Assembly (NCBI RefSeq): GCF_030253575.1
Contig: NC_080563.1
Coordinates: 39,299,001 to 39,363,000 of the forward strand
Reading direction: 5' to 3'
DNA length: 64,000 nt
Source of the DNA: Rhododendron vialii
Taxonomy: Eukaryota; Streptophyta; Magnoliopsida; Ericales; Ericaceae
Part shown: one piece after another, positions 1 through 11,600 of the stretch
Layout: every line of letters starts with the position of its first letter
Position numbering within the stretch: position 1 is the stretch's first letter
Notes under the pieces: generated by a model
Databases searched by the model: none
Told to the model about the DNA's origin: nothing
The model's input: only the letters and a program-made list of their open reading frames with translations
Made by a program: the position numbers and the translations under genes

Positions 1-27
1 ATCTATCCTTCTATCTTTGGGTTCCAG

Positions 28-1742
28 AATTCTCCTTCGGAAACTTGCCTCGGTCAACTTAAAGGGTCTCACCCACCAGGAAAAGCTTGCTTTCTGGATC
101 AATACTTACAATTCCTGTGTGATGAATGTATGATTCAGACCTCTCTATCAACTTACAATTCCACAAACTAAGGGCTTGTTTGATGTCGCTTTTGTTTTCT
201 ATCTGCCATTCTTATCATCCAAAAACACAGAGGGCTTATTTGGTGAATAATTTCGAAACCTGTACTCGAGAGAGTTTCTTTCTGGGAAACAACCAACTTT
301 TTAAGGAGAAAATATCTCAGAGATGTTTAGAATTCTCAAAATGATTAGGATGTGAAGACGGCATTTTTTTCCCAGTGCAGACTTTAAACAAGTGTTGTGC
401 AAAACCGTTATTGAAAATGTAAACAAATGGGGGAAACGGTTTGACAGAATACCTAAACTCCTTATCTATCATGTTTGTGTATCTAGTGAACCTAATCTCA
501 TTCTGATTTATTGTGCATTCTTTACGAGTAGTTTCTTTTTAAAAGAAGAAGTAACCATTTAATTTTAAATCTCATTGCTTCAGGCATTTCTAGAGCATGG
601 CATACCAGCTAGCCCTGAGATGGTTGTTGAATTGATCCGGAAGGTAAATTCTGAATTCTAAGCGATAACAACTATTTCGCATTTAGTCAATTGGCTCCTA
701 ATAATTTTTACAGCTTACTTACTCCATGAACCGACTCAGTTTTCCAAATTTAACACATGTTGTTTAGAAACAAATAACAGCATTGATTCATATATAGGCA
801 TACCATACTTTACATGTCAATTAGGTGTATGAGATATAAACACGACAACCAATTGATTTGTACTTATTTTCCCCTCAGGCAACAGTGAATGTGGGGGGAC
901 ACCTCGTAGGTGCAATGACCATTGAACATTTCATTCTCAGACAACCTTACCATTCCAATTATGTAAGTGGAGCCCCTTCCCTTTCCATGTCACTTGAAAG
1001 GAATTTGCTTGATATATGTACCCTATCTATTACTTCCCACCAGACCTTTGCAAACGGTACAAAAAACGATGAGATGACAGCTTGCAGCGCTTTTGGATTG
1101 GAGTTATCTGAGCCATTGGTTACGTTTGCACTCTCTTGTGGAAGCTGGTCCTCCCCCGCTGTAAGTTGATGCATGTGGTAGATAGGGTGCATTTGATCAT
1201 CCAAGCTTGGTCCCACAAATATTTCTCTAGAATATTTCGAATATTTGTAGTAATCCAAGAAATGCAACTTATTCATTGACGGTAATATGGCACAGTTTTG
1301 AAATGTTGAATTTACAAAAGGCACAACTGTCAAAAAGGGCAAACAAAATGAAACGAAGGGAGTACTATATGTTTAATTGTTTATGCTAACAAACATGATG
1401 TTGCTGTTATTGATTGGTGAAGTTTGTTGAGTGAAGGTGAGAGTGTACACTGCATCTGAGGTAGAAAATGAACTGGAAGTTGCGAAAAAAGAGTATTTAC
1501 AGGCAGCGGTTGGTATTTCGACAAAAATGAAGTTGCTAGGGATCCCAAAGCTCTTGGATTGGTATCTACTTGATTTTTCAAAGGACTTGGGGTCATTTCT
1601 TGATTGGATATGCCTCCAATTACCCAGTGAACTCAGAAAAGAAGCAATTAAGTGCCTTGAGAGAGGAAAAGGCGAACCTCTTTCGCAATTCGTCAAGGTC
1701 ATGCCATATGAGTTCAATTTCAGGTACCTCATTTTCGCGTAA
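28..1742 (+). CDS. DUF547 / MIP1-like protein, 3' part of gene (5' end outside window)
   Basis: Five exons can be joined in one frame: 28-127, 584-643, 879-962, 1044-1160 and 1437-1742, each with GT donor and AG acceptor. The product runs from [12 protein letters not shown] through [52 protein letters not shown] and [18 protein letters not shown] to the C-terminus [13 protein letters not shown]. This is the C-terminal DUF547 domain of the plant family that usually carries an N-terminal 'ternary complex factor MIP1' leucine-zipper region; that half lies upstream of the window. The biochemical role of DUF547 is not established. The last exon reads through a possible donor after FNF into a stop at 1740-1742, and family members end at about this point, so I take this as the true terminus. 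No frame damage is visible. The left exon may begin before 28, because the acceptor choice rests on the CAG at 25-27. Confidence 0.9.
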
Positions 1743-2851
1743 ATAAATCTTTGATTCATCGGAAGTTTTGTCGTTACAGTTTTGGGTAAATTGAAGATCT
1801 GTGATTGTACAAAGCTATAGAGTGCATAGTAATGGAAAAAATGCAGAATGCATTTCCAATTGTAAGGAATTTGACTTATTGGGGATATGCTTTCTTCCAC
1901 ATATGGGTTTTGTAACCATTTTGTTATTGGGGAAGAATTGCACATGAATGGAGCAAATTCTTGAAGTTCCTTTTCCATTGGTTGCCCCCTATTTTTTTCA
2001 TCTCTGTATACCCTCTGCTATATCTGGTTGTGTTTCAATAATATTGCTATTGGTTTGAACTTTGAATCAAAGAAACCAAGGACTCTAGATGTGTTGTAGC
2101 AAAGCAACCAACCATAAAGCAAAAACAGAAAACAAAAACAAAGAAAGGAGTTATAAAGAAGGCAAACTTACTTCTAAGTGGTTGGAGCAGCTAACATGGT
2201 GGTTGCTCCTCCCTCACCAGACTTGAGTTTGGTAGTTGGGACCAAATGGTTGAGTTAGGGGGCTCCAATTTATCTTGCACTTCGGTTGGGGCCTGGTGAC
2301 GAAACCCACGACATGGAGACGGACCGATATTTTCTCTCTGGCCGGGTCAGCTATGGCTTTAGTCTGAACATTTAAGGTCGGTGGGTCCCGAGAATATTTG
2401 GGAAATCTAAACAAGAAAATACCCCCTCCTCCAACCCCTCCTCATCACCCTCCTCAAATGAAAGTCAAAATAAAATGAGTAAATGTTTTACGGGAAAACA
2501 TTTCATATCGGAACAAACGAAGCCTTTATTTGAGTAAAAGATACAGATTTGAAGACAGGTTGAGCTTGGTATTTCTGCATTTAAGTGTCTCATAAGTATT
2601 TGGTTTGTCGGTCATTGGAACTCAATCAAGAAATTGAGTGAAAGACACAAGAACATGTTTGGTAATCATGTTCCTTCTTTTTGTATTTTTGAGTCAAAAA
2701 TATCAAAATCATTGAAAGCACTCTATTTTCATCCCAGTATAGGAAGCATGTTTATGACTTGTGAGGACCATTCAGAGTTTGTACGCACTAGTAAGTAATG
2801 CTTCGTTTGCCCAATATTTTTTCTGTTTGAGAATTTTAACTTTCAGAAGGG
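1743..2851. other. 3' flank of the DUF547 gene, otherwise no gene seen
   Basis: The first about 300 bases are the probable 3' UTR of the DUF547 gene; an AATAAT-type polyadenylation signal lies near 2038. The rest is AT-rich spacer with short open frames that lack recognisable domains. I see no transposon ends here. Confidence 0.5.
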
Positions 2852-2863
2852 GACAAGTAATTT

Positions 2864-3101
2864 TTTTTGTCATTCGATAGATGTCTAGTCAACTTCTACG
2901 GGGATGGGGAAGGGTTCCGATAGCCAAGAATTCGGGCAGGCCAGTGTACCCACTATGGGGCATACTGGCAGGGCAAGCCCAAAGGACATCAACCACCATA
3001 TCAAGCAAGCACTCATGCTCCTGGCGAGAATCAAACCCTCATCTTTCATGTGAAAGAGGTGAGAAAGTGTCAGTGAACTAGAAACCCATTGGCTATAAGC
3101 A
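2864..3101 (-). mobile_element. tRNA-derived SINE
   Basis: On the minus strand a Pol III-like head carries a B-box-like GGGTTTGATTCTCG (around 3028-3041) and a degenerate A box (around 3070-3085). It ends in a short A-tract at the left. The 12-base sequence GACAAGTAATTT stands directly on both sides (2852-2863 and 3102-3113), which is a target-site duplication of the length made by LINE-dependent insertion. The body is not obviously the same family as the Au-like SINE at 45402. The perfect duplication suggests a fairly young insertion. Confidence 0.75.
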
Positions 3102-3480
3102 GACAAGTAATTTGATGTGTTCTAACTTGAATGAGGCTTGACTCTTTATATTGCCCTGATCTAGCTTTTGAATACAATCATAGTCGTTAGCAAGGGGATA
3201 CTTCTAATTTTGTTACAAAAGACCAACAATTTGGATCATTCTAAAACAGCAATAGATCAAAGTATCTTGGCCGTCTCACTTAAGTCAAACACGAAATAGA
3301 TTGATTCGAAAAAATTATCGCAACTAATTGATGTCGTTTAGTAACTAAATGTGATTCATTTATTTCTAAGTCTACTAGATAGAAAATTTATCACATCAAA
3401 AATGTATTGACCCAACTCACATTCAGTAAAAATTTATAATATCTGTATGGAGTGTACTCAATGTGTCCGAACTGGCATAG

Positions 3481-3794
3481 GCTCCGTTTGTTTCGATGTA
3501 AAATACTTTACAACGTAACTTTTTTTTTATGGAAAATCTTTTACGTGTAAATGTAAAAGATTTATAGAACTTTTGTTTTTTGGTGTTTGGGCACATGTGA
3601 CTAATAAGCCACCAAATCCATTATCGTTGCCTATCGGAACAATCAGGGGAAGTAGCACAACCCGTAAAAATAACTTATGGTAATTAAGTAAGTAATTTGT
3701 TTTTGTCCATTTCCAGAAAAATGATTTACAGGGTATTATGTGCAACCAAACATAAGAAAATCGGAAAATATTTTCAGTCCAAACAAACGGAGGC
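3481..3794. mobile_element. Tourist-like MITE (PIF/Harbinger type)
   Basis: The left end reads GCTCCGTTTGTTTCGATG and the right end, reversed, GCCTCCGTTTGTTTGGACTG, giving imperfect terminal inverted repeats of about 17-25 bases. The flanking TAG occurs on both sides (3478-3480, 3795-3797), a 3-bp target duplication as made by PIF/Harbinger elements. There is no coding capacity. Confidence 0.65.
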
Positions 3795-3797
3795 TAG

Positions 3798-5917
3798 ATG
3801 TAATGAGATCTAGAAATGTCATGTGATTAATGTACGACAGTACATGGAGCCACGTAGTGGTCTCCCCGGCCCGATGTCCCGGATCCCACGAGTGAATTGA
3901 AAAGCATGCATGTGAGAAAAACTTTGTACGAGTAAAATTAATAACTGTTAGTTGTATTAGTACTTTAGTAGTACTAGTACACATGGATATGGGACTGTTT
4001 TGCAAGATTCAGCTACCAGATGGGTCTTGGCTGGAACCTATCTTTGTCGCATTCCCAAATGGAGTACTGAGTGGTCCTACTTTTCGCTGACCGTGGAGGA
4101 ATGGTCCCAAGGTTTATTATTGTTTATGTTTCTACCCCCATATACCACCAAACAAGTTTTTTTAAAGGAAAGAACAAATTGTTTTTTTCCCATAGGGTAG
4201 GGTGACCACTATCCAGCCACGCTTTAAGTGGCAAAACATAGTGCTGGTCAAGTCATTGTTAGAAGGCCAAAAATTTCACAAAGATGAAATTTAAAAATAA
4301 CCAACAAAAGAATGTGGTTTGAAGTATTCAGAACATGCTTCGTACTTGTGTATGAGCCCACAAAACTGAGACATGGTTGTGCATATGCAATGCGTTGCTT
4401 GACAATTATTAAATGGAGCAAGGCAACAAGCACGAAGTAATGTGCATCGCATCGACCGACACTACAGAACCATGAAAAAATAAGATTATTCGAAATTTGT
4501 TTAAAAATAGATGGCATATTGGCATATATAGCTTTGAAACTAGGTTGTCTATTATATTATGAAAGATACAAATATAATTAAGGTTAGATCATAATTCTAC
4601 AATTAACTAGATTATTAACTTACCCAAAACAAAAAACTAGATTATTCGTATATTTATAAATGAAGTATTCACACTAAAGTTTATGGGATTGTTGCAGTTG
4701 ATCAAAATCTAAGTTAGAAAATGTGCATGTGAGTGTGAGAAGGAGCGCAATCGCAACCGCAACCATGAGAGTGTTTTTCGAAAGTATTTCAAGCTATTAA
4801 GATTAATTTGCAAACATGAGAGTGTAGAGTGAAAATTGAAAGCGAGAGCGACTGATAGATTCTCTCTGCCTGCAGCCTTCTGTCTTTCTGTGATTTTGGG
4901 CTTCTTGGGTTGTACTTGTACTGATACTTTTGGAAGGCACTGGTGGAATTGCAAATTGTGGAGTAACTTGTTTCGCTGAGTTCTACTTTGCTAAAAGGGA
5001 AGCCCAAAAAGAAGCCCATTGGGATTTGGATCCTCTCTTTTATTACAACAAAAATAATGGAGTAACTAGTGATGGGTTAGGGCCGGGGTGGGATGGGGGT
5101 GGGGTGGGGTTGTAACTTGTAAGTCAGTTTATAGAAGATTTAAAGGTTGTCCATAATCTTAAACCATAAACACTCCTGATGGGGCTCGAATGGTGACCTC
5201 CCACGAGAGAAGAACCAAGAAATACCATTAAGTCACAAATTGACCAGGAAATACCATTGGGCCACAAACTGTTTTGAGAGGTCCATTACCCCAAAACTTC
5301 ATCGTTTTGATAGAATTTACATCCTAACTTGATTTCGATAGATTTTACCACAGACTTAATATTAAGTTAAACTACGTTGTGGATTATGGGGCGGTAAAAT
5401 TTTATTTTGTTTATAATGTAAGAAAATGTTACTGTAAATTATATATTCTTTTTTGTTCTCAGAAGATGTAAAACTTTTTTTTCCCTCGAGAACCCTCGCT
5501 CGAGGACGGGAGAACAATCGTTGCCCTATTTAGTTACACGGAAAGGACAAGAAAGGAAGGAGAATCAACTTTTCCGTAATTCTTACTGTGTTCAGTTACC
5601 AAAAAAATTGTTGGACTCATAACTTCAACTTTTCCACTCACCTTGCAAAATAGCCCTGCCAAGAGGTAGGAATTTCAGTTTTCCTGCAACATTTCTTGTT
5701 AAGAGAATACAAAAACAAAAAATAATTCCCACTAATTTCCTTTACTTCACGTCACTCCACTTTTATTGGGAATCTATTTTCCGTGCAACATTCTCGGAGC
5801 GAAGAGGAAGCAAATTTCTAAGTCTCAGGTCTTACCACCAATCCAATCCCAAGACGAAATTTGCTCCTTTGTCCTAAACAACAAGTTCACAACCCAACGT
5901 GTGAATATAGAGAGAAA
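3798..5917. other. Gene-free spacer
   Basis: No exon, promoter or protein domain is recognisable. The stretch is AT-rich with short chance frames. The only distinctive parts are a G-rich run at 5081-5109 (listed separately) and a string of partly alternating homopurine/homopyrimidine segments near 5500-5800. Confidence 0.4.
5081..5109 (+). other. Potential G-quadruplex motif
   Basis: Five runs of three to five G are separated by one- to two-base loops, which satisfies the usual G3+N1-7 rule on the plus strand. It lies in gene-free spacer, so a regulatory role is only speculative. Confidence 0.55.
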
Positions 5918-6136
5918 CTTATTCACGACGGAGCTATGAATATATAAGTTATTCCCGGCTTCGTACAATCTCAGCCATCCAACAATGTTTTGGACGATCC
6001 AGATTAAAAACAATCTATTAACGGTAACAAATTATCCATTAATTACTATCTATTCCCGTTAATTGTTTTGTTTTTAATCCGGATCGTCCTGAAATTGAGC
6101 GCAGTAAACCTTATTCAAAGCTCCTCCGTGAATAAG
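5918..6136. mobile_element. Foldback MITE with about 18-bp inverted ends
   Basis: The ends are CTTATTCACGACGGAGCT and, on the other side, AGCTCCTCCGTGAATAAG, matching as inverted repeats with two mismatches. The interior also folds on itself, with GGACGATCCAGATTAAAAAC near 5991 facing its complement near 6070. A related interior (rATTAAAAATAATCTATTAAC type) recurs at 59350-59440, upstream of the serpin gene. I find no clear target-site duplication, so the superfamily is undecided. Confidence 0.6.
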
Positions 6137-7380
6137 ATTTTCTCGTAAATATAAATGGTGGATTGCAAGGTACGTAATTTTAGAAATCAAAAAAACTTGG
6201 TTGTAAAGACACATATGGATGATCAACTGCAGCACGCAATGCATTATTGTACTCCCTCCCACACCAATTTAATATAACTAATGCTCTTGCTCCCACCAGT
6301 GCCCCAGCTTCATAAACGTGTGTCGCACAACATGCATGCAACACAATTAATGTGTATCTCCAAAAACATGAATCATAATCTCCACAACAGGAGAATATCG
6401 CAACAAAAGTAATAAAAGGCGGCTTACTGCATGCCTTTTAAGACTTTCCACAGGTCAATTATATTCGGCTCGATCGGGATCATCTCCTTAAAATTTCCAT
6501 CTTCTTCAACTTTTTTTTTTTTTTGATGGCAGAGGTGCTCGGTTCAGCTTACACGGACCTCGACTTTCATACAAAAACAAGTCATTCACGATAAGACTAA
6601 AGAATTCACGAAGAACTACTTTCTTCGGCCTAAACCCTAATCAATTGTATGAAGAGTAAACACATCAATCAACCGAACTAACCTTATTATTGATTCTTTT
6701 CCATATTATGTACTCGTATTCTGGTGGCCCACTCAAGGCCTGGACGATATAAAGTGTTCACTTTGAAGGACACTCAACAAAGAAACATGTTGGTCTGTGA
6801 AATTCAATTGGGTATCAATAGGACTATGAATAAGATTTTTTTTTTTTTTTTGGGGGCGGGGGGGGGGGGGGGGAGGGGGGGGGGGGTTGGGAAGGTTAAA
6901 TATCATTCCAAACATAAATTGTCTATTTTACATAACAATATAGGATTTGGTCGTGTCTGTTGATTCTTTATGGAGCTTTTTCCGGACATATTTTTAATTT
7001 GCAAGTCCTATGAGGTGATCAATTTATATCATCTTAGTAGACCTGAGAAGGGCCCACAAAATCAGAGTCTGAAAAGGGTGAATATAATTGCATAGTCTTA
7101 TTTTGATTTGATAATCTTGGAAGATTATGTTTTGTCTATATTTATTTGTTTTTTCATTTGATAGTTTTGGGTCAATTTTTGTGGATTACTGTTTCTTCTC
7201 GGCAATAGAAATTTAAAAAGTAAAAAAAAATAGGTTCATAACTAATTATTTTATTTTTTTAATCAAGACAAAATAATTCAAAAATCAAACTTTTTTGAGC
7301 TATTTTTATTTTTATTCAAAAAAAAATGATGTGCAACATAATTTTTACTTTTTGGATTCATCTCCTCAAGAGAAAGCAAT
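6137..7380. other. Gene-free spacer with G-homopolymer
   Basis: No gene is recognisable. It contains a T-tract followed by an almost pure G run (6852-6891), then AT-rich DNA. A long T-tract near 6511 followed by GATGGCAGAGGTGCTC could be the reversed tail of a retroposon, but I see no flanking duplication. Confidence 0.4.
6852..6891 (+). repeat. Poly-G tract
   Basis: About 35 of 40 bases are G, preceded by an 11-base T run. It could form stacked quadruplexes. It is also the kind of homopolymer in which the assembled length is unreliable. Confidence 0.8.
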
Positions 7381-7386
7381 CGGGAA

Positions 7387-7524
7387 TTAATATTCACATC
7401 TTCTTTTTTTTGTTATCCACACTTCTTTTTTTTTAGTGTTGATGTATGCATTTTTTTTTTTTTTGCTAAAAGCAAAAAAAAAATAGTGTGAATCACAAAA
7501 AAGGAGTGTAAATATCAATTTCTG
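7387..7524. mobile_element. Small foldback MITE
   Basis: The left end AATATTCACATCTTCTTTTT pairs imperfectly with the right end, which reversed reads GATATTTACACTCCTTTTTT. It resembles the better preserved element at 55621-55750, whose ends read GAAATTGATATTCACGCTCC. It sits about 60 bases upstream of the DUF1645 TATA box, so it may influence that promoter. Target duplication is not evident. Confidence 0.45.
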
Positions 7525-7582
7525 CAATAAATCATTTACAAAAATTGACGCAAAAGTTAAAAATACGGAAAAAAGTTGATTA

Positions 7583-7655
7583 AACATATATAAAAAAAAC
7601 CCTCCACGATTATTGAGCCTAAAATAGGTTATTATAGTCTATGGAAGCTGATCAC

Positions 7656-7695
<40 letters not shown>

Positions 7696-7816
7696 TCTTT
7701 AATAGCCTCTCTTTCTCCCTCCTTTAATAGCCTCTACCTCAGGAGAGTCTTCATGCCTCTGGTTTTTTGCTTCTCCCTGCAAAAAGAAAGGAGATACAGA
7801 GACCAAGAAAACAAAG
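7583..7816 (+). promoter_or_regulatory. Core promoter and CT-rich 5' UTR of the DUF1645 gene
   Basis: A TATATAAA box lies at about 7585. A (CT)18 microsatellite at 7658-7693 follows at a distance that places it in the transcribed leader, like the pyrimidine patches and CT-rich leaders common in plant genes. CTTTAATAGCCTCT occurs twice (near 7696 and 7723), a small tandem duplication. Transcription start would be expected about 30 bases below the TATA box; this is inferred, not seen. Confidence 0.6.
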
Positions 7817-8818
7817 ATGGAAGTAGTGACACCATATTTGAGTACTGCTCCATCAACACCCAAAAACCACTTTGGCGAGCACTTTTTAAGTGCCCCCACG
7901 AGTCCCAGACGGATTTCTGAGTTCTACAACAATTTTGATGATGTCTCCGTAATAAGCAGGAGCGTTGCAGTAGTCCCATTTGACTGGGAAGAAAAACCCG
8001 GTACGCCGAAATCATCGAAACCAACGGATGCTTGCGAGGACGACTTCGCGTTCGACGTGAGTGAGGAAACAGAGAAATCGAGAATTCTCCCAGCCGAAGA
8101 GCTCTTCGACTGCGGTAAAATCCGGCCGTTGAAGCCTCCACCTCATGTCAAAGTAAGAGGCAAGAAGGACGAGTGTCAGATTCGGAAGAGGTTTCCGATA
8201 TCTGACATTCGTGGCGCTTTCTCGCCGAGAAAGAAGAAAGAATTCGACCCTTTTGGAAAACCAGTTCCAAATAGTACCGAAAAAAGGAGCGAGAATGAGA
8301 GAGGGAGAGAGAGAGTCTCTTCTTTGTCGACATCCTCGAATTCGGGCTGTAGAGGAGCAAGATCAGTGTCCCCTTACAGGGTTTCAAAGTACCCGTGGGA
8401 AGAAGAACAAAAAACAGAAAACACTGGCGAAATCGTTTCGAAAGCGCCGGCTTTGTTGTCTTCGTCTTCGAAAAACAAAAGAAAATGGAGATTGAAGGAT
8501 TTCTTCTTGTTCAGGAGCGCGTCGGAAGGGCGAGCAGTCGATAGGGATCCTCTGAGGAAATACACAAATTTTTTCACGAGACGCGAAAATGTGAAGTATT
8601 CGAGCTTGAGATCGGCAGTGGGGTCCGATTCGGGGTCGAGTTTGAGGAGAAGGGGACGTGTTTCGGCTCATGAGATGCATTACACGGTGAATCGAGCAGT
8701 TTCGGAGGATTTGAAGAAGAAGACGTTTTTACCTTACAAGCAGGGGATTTTAGGGAGACTGGCATTCAATCCTGCAGTTCATGCACTTGCCAATGGCTTC
8801 GGGTTTTCGCGCAAATGA
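7817..8818 (+). CDS. DUF1645 family protein, single exon
   Basis: The 333-residue frame starts at the first ATG after a CT-rich leader and ends in TGA. It carries the family hallmarks in order: SAPTSPRRISEFYNNFD (25-41), VPFDWEEKPGTPK (53-65), DDFAFDVSEE (75-84), then LPAEELFDCGKIRPLKPPP (91-109). A basic, serine-rich middle follows (112-190), then KWRLKDFFLFRSASEGRA (223-240) and the C-terminus YKQGILGRLAFNPAVHALA (307-325). This layout is that of the plant DUF1645 family, whose function is unknown; some members are stress-responsive. No signal peptide or membrane segment is seen, and the abundance of Lys/Arg/Ser fits a nuclear or cytosolic protein. Single-exon structure is normal for the family. 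The frame is undamaged. A probable 3' UTR extends to about 8990. Confidence 0.9.
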   Translation: MEVVTPYLSTAPSTPKNHFGEHFLSAPTSPRRISEFYNNFDDVSVISRSVAVVPFDWEEKPGTPKSSKPTDACEDDFAFDVSEETEKSRILPAEELFDCGKIRPLKPPPHVKVRGKKDECQIRKRFPISDIRGAFSPRKKKEFDPFGKPVPNSTEKRSENERGRERVSSLSTSSNSGCRGARSVSPYRVSKYPWEEEQKTENTGEIVSKAPALLSSSSKNKRKWRLKDFFLFRSASEGRAVDRDPLRKYTNFFTRRENVKYSSLRSAVGSDSGSSLRRRGRVSAHEMHYTVNRAVSEDLKKKTFLPYKQGILGRLAFNPAVHALANGFGFSRK

Positions 8819-11339
8819 ATCGTTGTTAAGACTTATTTGAGTTTCTTTTCATGTTGTTTCTTTTATTCGTCGCGAAAATATCGTCGTCCCTTTGCGAATG
8901 TTTGAAGTCTCACACATTCAGGAACTTAGTATTGCATGAATTCTAGAATGAGAACAGAATGTATTGGAGACTAAAAATCAATGAACATTTGGGTTGATCT
9001 TATAAGCATTGTGACAGTGGTTTTTAGCCTATTCTTAGCCTAATTCCAATGCATTGTGTGTGTGTTTTTTTTAATATCTTTTGGTAATATTTTTAAGGAA
9101 TCACAAGACCAACTAGCTAGATATATTGCCATCCCTTTCCAGAAAAAAGTTCATTTCCTCTTTTTAACCAACCCTTGAACCTTGTATTATCTCTTCGAGA
9201 AACGAGATGGCAAAGCAACTGAACTCAAGGGGTCGAACACGCCTTGCGGTAATAGTCCTTATGAACTCAATGCCACATGACAGAGACTTCGTTCTACTCT
9301 CGTCTTGGTGCGACGGTAGAGGCTTATTATGGGCCACTAAAATGAAAGGATTGACCTCAGGCTTGGACCCCCTAGTCATTCCCGGAGAGTAATCGCCTCC
9401 TACTCCACCCTCTAACAAAATAAGATAAAATAACAAAAATTGAGCTCCCAAGAAATTTTTGTGAGCTGAACATACCAGTTCTACGTGAAGATTTGAGGGT
9501 GCAAAGTTTGATATTTGCGTAAACATATGGAAGAAAAGAAGATTTTGAGCAATATGTGCTAGTATCACCTGACCTAGTAGTTACCATAATTATCAAAAAG
9601 GATACAAAAAATCACCACCATCTTATGGAATAAAATACAATAAACATACCTTAAAGGCTTAAATTATCACAACATCGTCTGGTTGTTGGCTGACTAGCAC
9701 GAAAGGAAATCAAACATAATTAACGAGGAAAGGGGCTTTAGACTTGGAATTTTGGTCTAATTTGTCAACTACTTTAAGGATTTGATGTTGAAATTAGAGT
9801 ACTCAAGTGTAGAAAATCCTAATTCAACTTCTAGAAGTGCTGAGCTGAAAATGAAAAAACCTAACTACCGTGTGGACATCGTAAATCTAACTGCGCTGGC
9901 CTGTTAACGATCAAAGTCGGCTTTCCAAAGGAAACAAGCAAGAATAATTATAATACGGCACAACAACTTTGGGTGCGGAATGTAGTACCAGGCTTGCCAT
10001 GTCCCATCCCGCACGACCTTGTTGATGAGAGACACAATGGTTAGAGGATTCCAACCAGACCTCAACTTGGGGGAAAGCTACACCCAACCAAGGTCTCAAC
10101 TCGGGCAAGGATTTTTTTTTGGTTTTTAATATTATATACATTAGTTGAGGAGTTAACAAAAAATTAGTGAGTTAACAATTGAGATATTCGACGTCTCTCC
10201 ATAGATTACTCAAACCAAATAGGCTAAGAGCAGCAAGGATGGTTTAAAGGGGCCAACTTCAATCCACGCACGTGTTTTTCCAAACTGTTTCTTAAATTCC
10301 CGTGAGGTAAACTTGACACGTGTCGGAAAGGAATCTTCACGACCCACATGGCCACATGACTTGTGAGTATAAAACCATAAGATAGATGGCCGCAAACGAA
10401 AGTCCTCTTCACCTGAAAAGATCCTAATTTTCTCTTTTACCCACAGTACTCAGGGATCCTGTGGGGCGGCCCGCCCTACAAGATTGTAGCGTGGCTTATC
10501 GGGCCATCCATCTCAATTGTGGACAGCTCAGATTTTAATCTGATCAATAAGAGTTCAAATTAAATTTGAATCATTCGTGTCGAAATGAATGGCTAGATCG
10601 GCCGCACTACAGAATTTCCAATTCCAGACATTTATAATTGCCAAAAAATGTGGCTCGTTCAATGAATTACCCATATTCGATCAAGATGATTTTTTTACAG
10701 GTTATTGTTCTATGCGTCTAGGTCTATGTAGTGAACGGTCCAGATCACATATTCGTGCTTGAGACAACACCCTTTATGGGAGCACAACCGCCCTTAGGCA
10801 CAGCAGCCCCCAAGGTCCATAAATCACACCCTTTTAAAAAGCATTCAATCTCATGATACATGCAGATAGTAAAGGTAGAAATTACATTAAACACAAATAA
10901 ATAGGGAGAAATTAAATATCCATCCTTAGAAGGGGCATGATGTAAGTTTTCATCCTTCTCATTTTGAACGGTTATGTTTTCATCATTTGAGCTTGCGAAA
11001 TACCATGTGTACCCTTTTACTGATACGTATGATATATGTAAATATAGTTTCCTAATTAAGGGAAATTTGATTAGGACTTTAAATAAACACAGTTACCTAA
11101 AATGATGGAATTTGCTTATTTCCTGATCTTCAACAATTTCCTAATTTAATGAAATTCAACAATTTCCAAATTTAGAGGGGATTCAATCACTATAATTATG
11201 GGAGATAATTACAAGAGAGGATTTTAAAATTTTTAAAATAGTAATAACGAAATCTCACCGATTTTAGTTTCTCCTTTACCATTTATGATTGGTAAATTCA
11301 TAGATCATCAATGTGAGATTTCAAGTTGAAATGGGTTTC
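8819..11339. other. Gene-free spacer
   Basis: After the probable 3' UTR of the DUF1645 gene I recognise no exon. A minus-strand open frame at 9164-9568 has no domain I know. The stretch at 9985-10105 is richer in G+C and looks like a repeat fragment, but has no diagnostic ends. The remainder is AT-rich. Confidence 0.4.
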
Positions 11340-11600
11340 ATGGTAAATACATCACGAACGACGAAATACACCATGAAATCTGCTAGATAAAATACATAAT
11401 GAAATACACTTGTTAAAATACACTATGAAATACTCCGTATACTCGATAGAATACACTATGAAATATGCTTTAACATACACTATGACATATGCTTGATAAA
11501 ATACCCCATGGAAGATGAAATACACCATGACGACCACGATGAAATACACCATGAAATCTGTTTTTATTTCACGACGAAATACACCATGACGATAAATCTA
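11340..11600. repeat. Degenerate short tandem array, GAAATACACCATGAAAT-type
   Basis: A unit of roughly 17-30 bases built on GAAATACACCATGAAAT / AATACACTATGAAATA recurs about ten times with variable spacing. The open minus-strand frame across it is low-complexity (Tyr/Phe/Val-rich) and is not a gene. This is an old minisatellite-like array. Confidence 0.65.

Noticed and set aside
959-1342. Minus-strand 127-residue open frame over the DUF547 exons
   Set aside because: It is the shadow of exons 3-4 of the plus-strand gene, with no domain of its own and running through splice sites.
2210-2420. Short Arg/Pro-containing minus-strand frame as a small gene
   Set aside because: There is no homology I can name, no promoter, and it lies in the flank of the DUF547 gene.
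8148-8680. Minus-strand open frames inside the DUF1645 gene
   Set aside because: Antisense shadows, low-complexity Ser/Leu/Arg-rich, inside an intact plus-strand gene.
9164-9568. Minus-strand 134-residue open frame
   Set aside because: There is no recognisable domain, signal or splice context, and the composition is like the surrounding spacer.
11352-11552. 66-residue Tyr/Phe/Val-rich frame that looks repetitive
   Set aside because: It is the translation of a DNA minisatellite-like array, not a protein repeat.
11340-11600. Regularly spaced repeats as a CRISPR-like array
   Set aside because: Units are degenerate, spacers are not of constant length, and the context is a plant nuclear genome.
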